64,000 nucleotides of DNA, taken from contig JBLDXI010000007.1 of the NCBI GenBank assembly GCA_047495785.1, positions 2,728,001 through 2,792,000 of the forward strand, read 5' to 3'. Shown one piece after another: positions 36,298-48,800 of the stretch; the stretch's first letter is position 1; every line of letters starts with the position of its first letter. The DNA is from Lepidodermella squamata (lineage: Eukaryota > Gastrotricha). Both the position numbers and the translations under genes were made by a program. The notes under the pieces are model-generated. The model saw only the letters and a list, made by a program, of their open reading frames with translations. It searched no databases and had not been told where the DNA came from.

Positions 36298-37397
36298 GAT
36301 ATATCAAGTGAGAATTTATCCCTATCAGGGCTTTACAAAGAAAATGTACGCTACGATTAAGAAGACGATGAGAAGGCTATTATCTCGTCATAACTGACGC
36401 GCGAGTGGCCCAGCGACTGGCGCCTGGACACTTAACGCGGCTATTTACAAAGCACTACTAGTTTAGTTGCACACAGGGCCGTGGCCGCTTATGTGTTTTG
36501 GCATGTCCAAGAGAGCCGCGCCGGCTTCTTTCCAGCCTGTCGCTTTGACAAAGCGACTATCAGGGTGGCCCATCGACAAAACTCTCCGGCGAAACGCTTA
36601 ACCGCAGTCAAGGCTCTGTGTCACCCTATAGTCTGTGTAAATTGCGATTACTGTCTTATTTGATTGTTTTGTAATACAGTGTTGGCATTAGCCGGGGGTG
36701 GGTTAAACATTCCTGTTGTTATGGATTAGAAAAAATCCTTAGTGAGCGGCGCGCGCCTTGATAGATGGGCGAGGGAGCGTGTCTTGTTTTTTCCTATCTT
36801 ATACTTAGACGCGCATCGGTAGCATGTGGGCAAATACGCAGTGCAGTCTGTTTTTTGCGTTACAGATAATGTTACGCAATTATGTTGCGCATTTTCGCGT
36901 GTCGTTATTGCAGCCGCTGTTCTTGTAAAGTGCTCTTCAACGCAAGAGGTTGGTTAACGTGAGGCAGGATGTAAATTTATATAGCCCACTAATAACGCCT
37001 CAATAAAAATATTCCGACGTCGCCGACGCCAACTTATGAGGGAACATCCGATATAGGACGGTTACGGCTTTTCAACTTGAAAATTAAATTACTGCTTTCA
37101 AGTGGCATACCTGTGAATAAAAGGCTTTGTGCATGTGTTTACTCTGTTATCCTGTCACCTTTTGCTGGTGGCTGGTGCGTAGTAGCACCAATGGCTGATA
37201 ACGTAAAAAACATTGCCGTTGCGTGATTGAGGCTCACAGCAAATAAATCCCTAGATCAATTCACGACAAGAGCGGATATTACAAAATACTTCGGCATCAC
37301 CCCATTCTCTATGCCGACAGTGGATCAGATTTTTTATTAAAGAAGAAGCTGAAAATCGTATATTTCTATGTTTAATACAAAATGAAAAATTAGGGAG
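36298..37397. other. Intergenic region between divergent ENTPD-like and lectin-channel genes
   Basis: No coding exon is supported in this 1.1-kb gap. It must include the promoters of both divergent genes. Confidence 0.5.
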
Positions 37398-40300
37398 ATG
37401 TACGTAGCCTTTTTCACTTTTTTCTTGGTAATGCAAGCTGATCTATCAGTTGGGAGCGAGTTGTATTTTAAAGCCAATCAGTGCCTGGCGTTTTGGGCTA
37501 TGGATGATGAGCATAAACTAAGAGATATCGCAACCAACAAAGATCCAGTGCTCTCGAATGGTGTACTTCGAACAGGACTGGTCGGGTATTTTGGCGGATT
37601 GTGCACTTCGTATATGTCATCCTCACGCAGTCTAAGTATCCTTGAGGCTAATTACGTTAACGCGATCGATACGTTCACGTTCTCGATGCTAGTGTTTATA
37701 TCTAAATCCGCGACTGGTGATGGTGGCCTTTTCGAACAGAAAACACGGAATGATGTTGCCAGCCCGTGTCGCCTTTGCGTTACTATAATTGCAGGGAATC
37801 CACCGAAACTGGAAATCCGAGTTGGCGATGATCAACCATTAAAATCGTATGACGTGATATCTGAGAAATGGATTCATGCGATTTTCACCTATGAGCCTAT
37901 TAACAAGATTGGCGTAAGACTCAGTTCCAAGGACTTTAACCTGACTGAAACTATAGACAGACCGTTGACGACCATTGCTAATGGGGAAACGCCATATCTC
38001 AAAGTCGGGCATGCAGTTGGCAAATCATTAAATTTGAACAATTCCATGTCCTGCTTTATGGCTTATACAGTTATCATAAGCAGTGCGGACCTTCCCCAAA
38101 TTCTGGATTCTTGTCGAAAATATCTTGCTAATGGATGCTCGACGTCAACTTCACCAAAAACAGTTGCATCAAGCCCCAAAATGACGACAACCGCTCAACA
38201 AACACCTACGCGCGCACCTGCAACTTCGACGGCTTCAGCTACCACGGCTTTGGCTAATCTCGACCCTATCATATTCTGGCCGATGGATGGTACGATTGGA
38301 AGACCACAACCTATGGGAATGAATGGTAGTGTTCAAACAGGATTTCTTGGTCCTTTTGGTGAGCAATGCACTTCTCTGACCCAAGAACCTGGTCGTTTGG
38401 AATATCTTCTGAAGTTTGAAGATGTTGACCTGAAAAAGGATTTCACTGTATCGATGCACATTTATATCTCCTCGGCAACTAATTTCAACAGAGGCATCTT
38501 CGAAATGAGGCCTCAAGGTCATTCTGAAAATTGCCGGCTATGTGCAACTGTCGCTGAATCCCTGATAATCAGAGCTCTCCCGCAAGATTTCTTGAAAGAA
38601 GTGCAAATCGAAAAAGATATCTGGCTCTTTGTTGCATTCTCCTACTCAAACTCCTGGTTGAAATTTTATTCGGTTAGAAGTGGTGGCCCCGTTGTTGAGA
38701 ATCTAAATGTCAGTCTTAATGTTAACACCGACAAAACCTTCATTATTTACGTCGGGCGAACACGATTTACTAAGACTACAAATGATGATGCCTTCATTAG
38801 CGAAAATGATGCCATTGCTTGTTTCACTGTGCATAATGGTTCCATCGACGCTTCAGGAATGGAACAACTTCAAGCTGATTGTAGAGCCTCGTTGAAACCT
38901 GGATGCGAGGTTACGACGACAACACCTTTGACGTCTCAGTCAACATCGGTATCCACAGCTAGCTCGAAAGAGCTCTCCACATCGGCACAAACATCTTTTT
39001 CAAGCGCCACCTCAACTGGGGCAGTTAATCTGGAGATTACCAAATCCAACATAGAAAATTACTCGTCGACCGCTATTGTCGCTGAGTCAGCTGAAACCTC
39101 AGCGATTACTCAGACTCCCGAATCTACAACAGATTGGAAGTCATCGTCCCCACAATCATCCATCAGCGGGAGCAATATTTCGCCAACATCGACTCTCCCT
39201 TTTCCTCAAAATCTTGACAACGCAGCTGATTTTACACCGAACTATCAGATCACGGCAGCTAATCTTGCTAGCGGTAACTTGACGGAAGCTGAAATCCGTA
39301 AGTAATTCTTTTGCGCTAAAACCACCCTTTTTACAGAGACTTCGAAGCAAACGGAATGTATCCATCTTTTGTTTGTAGATGCAGCCCTGATAAATGGACC
39401 ACCTACTGACCCTGAACTGCTGCTACCTTTCAGCAACGTAACCGCAAGTAACATGTCTGATGAGTGCAAAGATCTCGCCCCGATCAACCGCAGCCCGCCT
39501 CTATTTGATGGCAACCCTCTGAGCGTAAATCTCCGCTTCAGCATCGACCGCCTTCTGGACGTAGATAGCGTCGCACAGACCATAAGTGTCTCTGGCCAAA
39601 TCTACGCAATTTGGTCGATCAAATCGTGCCCTATCATTATTGGACTTCGATCTTTCGGCCAGGCGAAAGCTGAACGAGTTTTACTGCCGGATCATAAGGA
39701 AATCTGGAATCCGCCTCTCGAGCTAAGCAATGCCGTCAGTGACCCTCTGATGACCAGCAACTATTTCGATCGACTTGAGCTATTCCCGATTCAAGTGAAC
39801 CGCTCAAGCCCGAAACTCGCTATCTATTTCTACTGGAAGAAAATCGGAATTTTCTCTTCGTCCTGCTCCCTCAATCTCGCTGATTTCCCGGTCGATACTC
39901 AAAAATGTGAATTTCAATTTTCGTTCCTCGAGTCGACCAACATTGTTGGTATCGAAAATGCATCCATCTTTATAAGTTCCGACTATCTTGGGGCTTCGTC
40001 AGATAAAGCTGAGTGGATTATTGTTAGGAGTGGCTTGAAGTTTAGTACCATCCCACTTGGATCTGGCGAGTTAGGAAGTGCTGTATCGTTTGTTGTAACG
40101 GTTAGAAGGCGGCCTGAATTTTACTTTTTCAATCTTTTGGGGCCCTGTTTTGTGCTCTTCGTCCTGTCAGCTGCTACTTTCTCCATCCCGCCCCAGCATA
40201 GTGACCGGGCGTGTTTCAATGTTTATCTGGTATTGGCGCTATCAGTCACTCTGGTCCAGGTCAACCAATACCTACCGATAACGGCTCAGTCTGTGTTTTT

Positions 40301-40529
40301 GCTGAACTTCATCCAAGGACTGGCCGCAATTTGCATTTTTGCAACGGTCCACTCCCTAGTTATGCTGTGGCTGATGAGCGAAAAGGCACATCTGGCTAAC
40401 AAAGCCGTAGCACGGGGCCGATTCACCTTTGCGGCATGCGCCGACCTGTGCGGCTTCGCGTTGTTCCTCATTGCCTTTATCGCACTAACCGGCTATGCGG
40501 CTGATAAGATACGCAACAGCTATGCATAA
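37398..40529 (+). CDS. Cys-loop ligand-gated ion channel fused to two LamG/concanavalin-like domains (1016 aa)
   Basis: Exons 37398-39297 and 39379-40529 join in phase across an 81-nt intron. The start gives a signal peptide (YVAFFTFFLVMQADLSVG). Two homologous LamG/concanavalin-type domains follow (about 15-245 and 290-500; shared FWxMD, GxxGxFG and FTxSMxxxIS patterns), then a Ser/Thr-rich stalk (about 500-640). The intact channel module has the extracellular domain with its 13-residue Cys loop (C then SLNLADFPVDTQK then C), the TM1 entry RRRPEFYFFNLLGPC, TM2 after HSDRACF, TM3 and TM4. The Asp-Arg before TM2 resembles the Glu-Lys/Arg filter of cation channels, which suggests but does not prove cation selectivity. 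The ligand is unknown. The neighbour upstream is the ENTPD-like gene in the opposite direction. Confidence 0.88.
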
Positions 40530-40682
40530 CAGGCGCCGGTGATCACCCACATAGCGTAATCCTCTTATCAAATAACGTGTAATACGTGTCGTGCCTTTCG
40601 CAACATATTGTTTACTCAGTCTGTGACTATATACGTTGTAGTCGCATCAAATACGAAATTTTTCCAGACCTGCCCACCTCGA

Positions 40683-41900
40683 ATGGCTGCTCTATCGTTT
40701 TCGGAATCGATCGATTTAGCCAGGAAGGCGGCGGCTGATGGTGACGTTTGGTCGGCGGGTCGTCTTGTAAACACCCTGGTAATGACGAACGCAGGATCGG
40801 CGCAACTTGACAGTGTTTTAAATGTTACACAAGAGCTGTTTACCAGCAACTTTAAAACAATCCGGTTCGACTTCACGCAAATTTTACTCGAAGCCTCTTG
40901 CCGCTTGATACCGGACACGGTTGAGGTACTTTTGTCTCACGGGGTCAGCCCTAATTACCACTTCGAACCTGGTCAAACAGTGCAGCGGCTGATGGCGTCA
41001 TCTTTCGGCCCGCCGCTAACAGCCACCTTAAGACAAGTAGGCCTACGCGCGCTCGGCGGTGAGCGGATCGGTCAAGAGTCATTCAAGCGTGTCGTTGAGT
41101 TGTTAGTCAAATACGGTGCGGATTTAACCAGCGATGGTACTTGTGATGAAAGTTCGAGCGTCCACTGCATGGCCTGGTCGTCGAAACTGCGCGCATCCAA
41201 GCGTGACCAGCCACCGCCTGGTTGCTTCATCTGGACACCGCAAATCCTGCCGTTGCATGAGCTCAGCAACGCGGCTATCAGCTGCCCGGATGTGGCGAAA
41301 TTTCTTATCGAATCAAGCCCGGCCGAGGCGCTGTTTGCTAATGACGATAAGGCGATTATCTACTCACCGCTGTGGTCTGCAATGCGTGACGCGTGTTCAA
41401 TAACCTCGGCGGAACCTCAACAGGTGTTGAAATTTGCGAGAATCGTTCTATTCTGCGTTCTACCACTACTAAGGGCTGGGTCAAAATTGGAACCTGACCC
41501 GTTTTTCGACCTGAAAACCGACGAAATCGAAGTTAATTTAATCAGAATGTGGTTTTTGTTACAATCGTCTCGTTTCGAAAGTATTTTATGGCGTCGAACA
41601 AACGCATTTTTGGAATTGTTAATCGAATTACGACGGAAGCAGGGATTAAATGTCGTGAATTTTTCTAAAAATTGTTACGGAAAAAATTGCGGAATTTCGG
41701 CCGAAATTTGTCAACAGTTTTCGACGGCTATTTCATCGGCTTACCCGAGGCGCCTTGAAAGCATGGCGCGGAATGCGATTTTAAGCCGACTCCCGCTCGG
41801 CCTTAAACAGCGCCGAAATGCCGTCGATAATCTCGATCTGCCGCTTTCGCTTAAAAATTATCTTAATTTTTCTGAATTCGATGTTAATATTGTATTGTGA
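40683..41900 (+). CDS. Ankyrin-repeat protein with C-terminal SOCS box (405 aa)
   Basis: A single exon. The frame is open somewhat upstream, but the first Met in context is at 40683 (MAALSFSES). Divergent ankyrin-like helices occupy the N-terminal half (VEVLLSHGVSPNYHF, VELLVKYGADLTSDG, AKFLIESSP). The last about 45 residues form a SOCS box: a BC-box (RRLESMARNAILSRL) that should bind elongin B/C, and a Cul box (LDLPLSLKNYLNF) that resembles the cullin-5 docking sequence LPLPxxLKxYL with one Pro replaced by Ser. Proteins of this ASB class recruit substrates to a cullin-RING ubiquitin ligase; the target is unknown. AATAAA at 41904 lies four bases after the stop, so the 3' UTR appears extremely short. 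Confidence 0.85.
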   Translation: MAALSFSESIDLARKAAADGDVWSAGRLVNTLVMTNAGSAQLDSVLNVTQELFTSNFKTIRFDFTQILLEASCRLIPDTVEVLLSHGVSPNYHFEPGQTVQRLMASSFGPPLTATLRQVGLRALGGERIGQESFKRVVELLVKYGADLTSDGTCDESSSVHCMAWSSKLRASKRDQPPPGCFIWTPQILPLHELSNAAISCPDVAKFLIESSPAEALFANDDKAIIYSPLWSAMRDACSITSAEPQQVLKFARIVLFCVLPLLRAGSKLEPDPFFDLKTDEIEVNLIRMWFLLQSSRFESILWRRTNAFLELLIELRRKQGLNVVNFSKNCYGKNCGISAEICQQFSTAISSAYPRRLESMARNAILSRLPLGLKQRRNAVDNLDLPLSLKNYLNFSEFDVNIVL

Positions 41901-42849
41901 CCCAATAAAAAAGACGGCTGTAATAATTATTATCAACGTTTTTATTGTCGTTTTTCGGTGTTTTTCAAATTTTCATTCCTTTCATCATAATTTTCTCAGG
42001 CGGTATCATTTATATTTTTTAAATGGTATGTAACATTTCTCTCATCGTCATTCAAAATCCCGTATACATATTTTAGCAAGAAATAAACATACAGAAGCAA
42101 TCAATTTTTCATACTTTTTTTTCATAATTATTTTTTGGTAGCAAAATACTGGTAAAAGAAGCGCCATGATTTTTCTTTTGTTCGTGCTGCGAATCATCAT
42201 AATATAATCGAAGAGAAGCATTTCGTTCCTCACCCAAAGCCGTTTAAAATACAAATTATTACTAAAGACGTGGTCCAATATTCAGAAATTCAGGCGACTC
42301 ACGGTAAATCTTTCGATGCTAATAATAATAAAATTAGGCAGTAATTAACTAAAATCGGTCGGTGAAAAATTGGAAGAGCAGGAGTGATTGTGTTTTCATA
42401 TATAGCCTTAAAAGATTCTTATTTCCAGAGTTCAGTTCAATAAAACGAGATTCCCCTGACTAGACTATAAAAATAAAACGGCGGCGTGATTTTTAAAGCC
42501 TATTAGGATCAACCCAACAACAAACAAAGCTAAAGGTAGGTATAATAAGAGCAGGGTGAATCAACACGAGGAAAATAATTTTTTTTTTCAAACCATCCAA
42601 ATAATTTTACATTAAGTAGATAATATGGGAAGAAAGACAATGACGAAGTGATGTTGTGGTGAAGATTTTTCCGCATCAATATTATCATTTTTCACATCGA
42701 GATATTAAAACACGGCTATACCGAGAGAGTAAAGGAAATGTGTTTCGTTTTTCCATCACACCTTTATAGAATCCACATAGATAAATGGCACCAGTTTCTT
42801 GTTGTTGTTGTTTTTTGTGGCTATTTTGTTGGTGTGTTTCATTTTTATT
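41901..42849. other. Gap between converging ANK-SOCS and FAM20 copy 2 genes
   Basis: No coding exon is supported. AATAAA for the SOCS gene is at 41904-41909. A minus-strand AATAAA (plus TTTATT 42844-42849) directly abuts the stop of FAM20 copy 2. The rest is AT-rich and unexplained. Confidence 0.55.
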
Positions 42850-45800
42850 TTAAAGGCCGTCGTCGAACACGACGTTCTCGAAGCCGTTGTTGCGCACGCA
42901 CTTGCGCACGGTCTCGAGGGTGATGGCGAGGCGGCGGTCGAGCGCCTGCACGAAGTCGTCGGTGACGAGCGGAAAGACGGCGTCGCGGCGCGAGCTCTCG
43001 ACGAAAGCCGCGCTAAGGCGCTTAGGGCCGGCGTGCAAATTGAGCAGACGCTTCAGCGTCGAATAGCGCACAAGGCAGCACTGATAGACCGGGGCTAGTA
43101 TTGTCACATCGTCAAAGTCTGGTCGGCCAAAGCTGTTCAAGACACAAAAATATCAAAAATAATTAGAAATTTGTCTGGGAAAAATGATTTCCTAATTCTG
43201 TTAAATTGGGATAAAATATTAGGATTGAAAGCAGACAGAAGCCTTCAAAGTCTTCAGACAACATTACACCTAACAGGCTTCGATTAAAACAGGACATGAA
43301 ATAATGTTGAGGAAAATGTGTCGGAAAATTTCCAATTATGATTGAATTTCTGATTCAGAAACGGAATCCACATAATAAAAATGGAAATCGGATGCAATTA
43401 TTAGATTTCTCTTCCTGTGAGCTATTCAAAGGTACCCCACTCATGGGGCAATTTCAATTTTCTCGATATTCTCAAGTCTCAAGTCACCCCAATTATTTTA
43501 CGGGTTTTTTTTTAATAATTCTGGATGCAAAAAATTTTCCGATATAAATAATCAAAATTTATGCAAATAAATATCAACGATTAATAGGTTGAGGTTTCCC
43601 CAGAATGGAATTATGATTCAGGCCAATGATTCGAAAATTAAAAAATCGGAAAAAATATAAAATATTCCAAACTCAGGTAAATTTTCAAAATTAAATTGAA
43701 AAATTCACATTTTAATATTACTTATCAATCAATAATTGAATAATGGTGAAATTTGGATTATGGAAATTTCGCTCTCAACAAATTTCAATGACTAGAAAAC
43801 GTAATCAGTTGCAGTAAAAAATAAAAACCGAAGCAAATTGTCCCACAGTTGCGCAAAATCCACTACTGAATGCCTTGAACTAAAAAAATCCGAAAATATT
43901 TTATCGATTTCCTTCATTCAGTTTCAAGGTTGAAGGTTTCTGGCGTCAGATTCTCATTTTTGTTGCCATTTTCTTTCAATATTTTTCGGAAAGGCAAATT
44001 GTAAATCGAATCCCCTGGCTATTTTTATGCATATTTGATTGAATATAAAATGAAACTTACGCTCTGCCATTGTCGAACAAGACGGGGAAAGATTCATTGG
44101 CGAACACAACAAAGGTATCAAAATGGTGCCTGTCCTGGTTGCCCTGAAGAAAGTCGAATATCGACACGTCCATGATGTCGAGCAGGAAGCGCGATTCGCG
44201 GTAGACGGGCTCGATCTCCTCGCAGTAGAACGGGTCCGTCTCCCACGGCGCCTTGCGGTGCTTCGAGTAGCTGCGCCGCCACGGCGACCGGTTGTTGTGC
44301 CGGTGCACGTCCTCCTTGAATGGAATCAACGCCTGGAATGAGCCTTCGATGCGGTCCGGCTTGCCGCATATCGCATGCCCAGTATCGCAGTAGTAATCGC
44401 AATTGCCGTGGAAGCACTTATTGCCAGCTAAAAAAAAAAGCAGCGAAATTTTAAAATTAAATAAAAAATATATTTGCGAGTTCGAAAATTAATTCGAAAA
44501 TTAAAAATATTTCTGAACAATTATTAAAAAACTCGCATATTGGAAAATTCAAGTTTTAATTTGAGCTTTCAAATTCAAAATATTTTCAATGGAATTTCAA
44601 AAATTTAGAATTAAATTCTAAAATTTTCCAAAAAATCTCACAAATTCAAAACTTGACGTAAATTTAAAAATTTTAGTTAGGAAATTTACCCGAGGTCAAG
44701 GTTAAAAGATGGGTAATTTTAGAAAAAAATCTGGGATCATAAAAATTCTAAAATTCTTAGAAAGATAGAAAAAACGGATTTTTCGCGAATTTCAGAATTT
44801 TTCGAGCAAAAGCTGATTTTTAATTAAAAAAAAAACATATGGTTTCGCCCAAATTATCATTTCAAATATTTCATCAAAATGAAAAGTTCAGTTTGAAATT
44901 TCAAATTTCAAAAAATTCAAAATTGTCTGTAATTCTCATTTTTCTGGTCTCTCAAAAATAAAAAAATTGTATTCTTACCTGGTGAAACGAAAATTGTTCT
45001 CTTCAGTTTTTTATCAGCATGAGGTTCGATTTCTCGCGTGAGGTTGATGACACGGCCGACGGTTGGCGGCACTCGATGGAAGCCTAGCACCTTATCCAAG
45101 TGATAGGCCGCAATTTCAGCATTCGCGCGTTCAAAGTCCGAAAAGTAGAACTGATTCGGGTTCGATTTAGAGTGCTCCCGGTCGAACCGGCTCGGCTTGA
45201 ACAACGCCCGCCCACCGTTTTCAAATGTCACAAACAGCTTTAGCTGTGTACCAGTATCTGGCTCTTCGATTTCGACTATCTCTTGTTTATACATGTCTTG
45301 CTCAAGTTTAGCTATGGAAGGATCATTCGGGTCGTATAACCGATTTTTATGCTAAAAATTAATTTTTAATAAAATTTAAAAAATTTAAAAAATTCTTACA
45401 ATGTGATTTTGGAAGAATTGCCAACTTTCGGAAGCCCGGCCGTGAATATTAAGAAAATCAACCTTCGCCTTCTCCGCATTCGGGTAGGACAATTTCGTTG
45501 GCTGAAGGTGTAGATCTAGAAATCGATCATTCGCCAGTTTATTTTCCGGCTCAGCCCGCCGCGGTGTTGTCGTCGTTTTCTTCTCCCCACCGAACAGGCC
45601 GAACCGCCGCTGGTCAACCTGCGGAATAATTTTCTGGTCACCCACCGAATCGCTCATCGAGTTGAATAACGCGTTATCACTGCTGGAAGACGCGCCGGCT
45701 TTCAACGAACCAGCCGGTAGATAGACGTCATTTTCCACCTTGATTACTGCTGTAGTCGATGGTAGGACTTGCGTCAGTAACAGGGTGACAAAGGCGAAGC

Positions 45801-45876
45801 AGAGCAGCGCCCATACTATAGTCATGCCGAAAGAGCGTAATTTAACTCGCGGCATTTTTTTCGAAAAAAAATCCAA
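42850..45876 (-). CDS. FAM20-type secretory-pathway protein kinase (copy 2, 499 aa)
   Basis: Exons 45876-45400, 45351-44979, 44427-44061 and 43132-42850 join in phase. The N-terminus is type II: a short basic cytosolic tail (PRVKLRSFG), a membrane anchor (TIVWALLCFAFVTLLLTQVL) and a stalk. Kinase features are intact: ALFKPSRFDR, SDFERANAEIAAYHLDK, GNQDRHHFD and LFDNGRAFG, with the FAM20 cysteine set (CFHGNCDYYCDTGHAIC, YCEE, QCC, RKC). It should work in the Golgi lumen as a secretory kinase of the FAM20C/FAMK-1 type. The third and fourth exons are far more GC-rich than the AT-rich introns around them. The final kinase exon is one 283-nt exon that copy 3 splits into 124 + 159 nt. The 928-nt and 551-nt introns contain nothing I recognise. 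Confidence 0.93.
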
Positions 45877-48800
45877 AAAAGTAGTTCAGGACGAGCTGGC
45901 TTTGAAGTAAAAACAGCGCTCGCCTTTCAATCGCTACAGCTATGTCATTGCTTGTTAAGTTAAATTCTATGAAAATTTAGCAGAAAAGTCATTTTTAGTA
46001 GAAGATAGATATATGTCAGGAATTTCTCGATAGTAGACATCGTAGTAGTAGTAGTCGGATCGTATCTACGTCACACGCTTTTAATTAACACGGAGAAGTG
46101 AGGCACGTCGTGTTTTTACGCTATACACTACCTATATAGTAACTTTTACGATAAGGTAGATTATAGTCAAAACAGTTGCGAAGAGAGGCAGTGAGAAAGA
46201 TAAAATAAATTGCTTGTTGTGAAAATACGCCTGTCACGTGCAATTTTTCAGTAAATGCAGAACTTTTTCTACTCAGATAAGGGCAAAAAGCTTATAAATA
46301 TACAGGAATTATAGCAAATCACTTTGCGGCAAGAAATGTAAAAATTCCTCCTTAATCCATCGAGTTCTTTTTCGTAAAAATTCTGGAATTTGAATGAAAA
46401 GCGCAATATCACATAGTGGTCTATCAATTTTTAAATTTTCTAATACAATTGCGTATAAATAAATCAACGTTTATATTACTGTAGCTTCAATTCATCGATT
46501 TTACGCACGCGCGTTGAAAAAATAATTATTATTATTCAGGGCCATCGCATCATACCTGTGAGCAACCAGCCAGTCGTTAATAAATAATTAGCAGCAACGA
46601 ATTCGGATTTTGTCTTGAAGCCATTAAAGAAGGAAAAAAAACTGCGCACTAAAAGCCAGCAGACTTTCTTATGTCACGGAAATTATTCAAATTGAAAGAT
46701 GATAACGAGGTCATTATAATGATGGTAAGGGTTTAATTAATTTTGCATTACACGGTGAAATAGTTACGTTAATTGACTAAAAGTTAATAATCAGCGAAAC
46801 GAACGAAACCGCATGGAAAATTTTCCATCTGAAACGCTTGGCTGATTTCAATCTCGTAGTATACAAAGCAAGCGCCTGTCGTCAGATGACAGCCGCGGTC
46901 ACAGATAAGAGACTGAGGTCACACGCGCCGAGGTGAAAACTTGCCTATAATGCACAGCAAGTTACATGGCTTCTAAAAATAAGCACTCATTTTGGCGGGG
47001 AAAAATAATTATTATTTTTGCTATACTTATAATATAATATAGGAAGTCCGCGAAAAATTAATCGCCATATATCCGTCCGTCTCTCCCTCAGCGAAAATCG
47101 ATCGCAAAACTAAAAAGAAGTTTTTTTATTCAATTTTCTAAACGCCCAGGTAAATAAGCCGCATTTCCGTTGAGGCTTTAATGAGTTTTAACGAGATTTC
47201 AGGCCGTAAATTAATGAAGCCTTTCTTCTAAAGTGGATAAACAAAGCAAAGTCGGGGGTAGATGAGAGAGAGGGAGAGGCGCACAACCTCAAGCGGCCAT
47301 CAAGCCAATCTGTAACGTCAAATTGTGAAGCGCCCCCATTATACGCTGCTCTATATCATAGTCGATGAAGATGTCTGGCTATTTTTCATCGCGGAAATGG
47401 GCCGGACGCGTGGCTGGTTGATGATGATGAGTGAAAGCGCGCGGAAATGCGGCGACTTTTCAACTTGACATTGATGGTGTATCGTTGATAAATAATAATG
47501 GAGCCGCTCACGTCTCCAGAGATCGCGCGCATATGGCCACGATATTTATATGGTGTATGTATCAATAATAATAGTAATGGGCGGTGAAACCACCAATTTT
47601 CCAATTCGAAACCAATTTTCTGCTCTACGAAAATGCGACGCTAAAAAATGAGAGAAAATTTAATAAAACTTATTGCCCGGAATGCAAGGTCACAAAAATA
47701 AACGGAATTTTCCGGCTGAGTGCTGCGGAAATTGCGCAGAAAAAAACACAAAATTTCTACGCCATCCTTTAGAAAAATATATAACAGATAGAATTATCTG
47801 CAAAAAATGAGAGAAAAAATAGAGCATCTAAAGATGTCCCAGAAAAATTACCCATGATTCGGCCCCAGCTTAATAAATTTTGTTAATTTAAAAAAAATTG
47901 AAATATTAGTGAAGAAAAATTAAGGCAGATAGCCAAGATGAATTAGGTCATATGTCAATAATCTAACGATGTAAATCCGTGTCAAGTGGTTACATCGGAG
48001 AAAAAAGGCAACAGACACGTTATTGCTCAACAAACAACGCAATTTTTCGTGTTGAAGAACATCACGACAGCTGTATCATCATAATCGCGCGGCAACAAAC
48101 ATACAAAATAAGTCTATCATTATTAAGGTAGAGAAGTGAAGATGGTATAATGTAGTACCCGGGCAGCAAAAGTTTCACCTGCGCTTTGGCAATGATGTCG
48201 TGTTGTCGTGGTATAAGAAACAAAGAAACCGCACGACGAGGTGAAAGCAGAGAAACTGAGATAGAAAGAGAAAATTTTCTACCACAAACATTGTGATACA
48301 CAGCCGGCATCAAAAGTGTGTGAGCCTGTAGGTATAGAAGCTGCTGTGCTGGGTCTAAAATACTGTAGTAGTAGTCGTATACAGAATCATAGTATTAGCA
48401 ACCCTACCACATGATGTTATTTGGATGAAAACGGCACGTGTAAGTGGTGTGTTTTCAGTTTTGCATGCAGTGCGTGCGACCTTGCATCCATCGACTCTCA
48501 TCCTTTGATGAGCCTAATACAGAACATCAGGGGTGAATAATAAAAGAGCTACGTCGTTGTTATTTTTGGCGTCTTTTGACACGCCGTATATTTACCTGTC
48601 GTAGAAAACGGTAAAAATGATTAATACACATTATTTTTGAAGAAAAAATACGTGACAATCATAATTGGAAGCAGCAAAAATACACTAGAAAAATATCGCC
48701 GCGTTCATAATTGATTTCTTCACATGGCCTGAAATAATAATCATCGACAACACCTGTCCAAGTGAGTTTGTCATCACCTTAACGACACCCGTAAAAAAAT

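Noticed and set aside
42799-43098. Plus-strand ORF rich in Ala, Val and Arg
   Set aside because: It is the complement of the GC-rich last exon of FAM20 copy 2, which has clear kinase homology.
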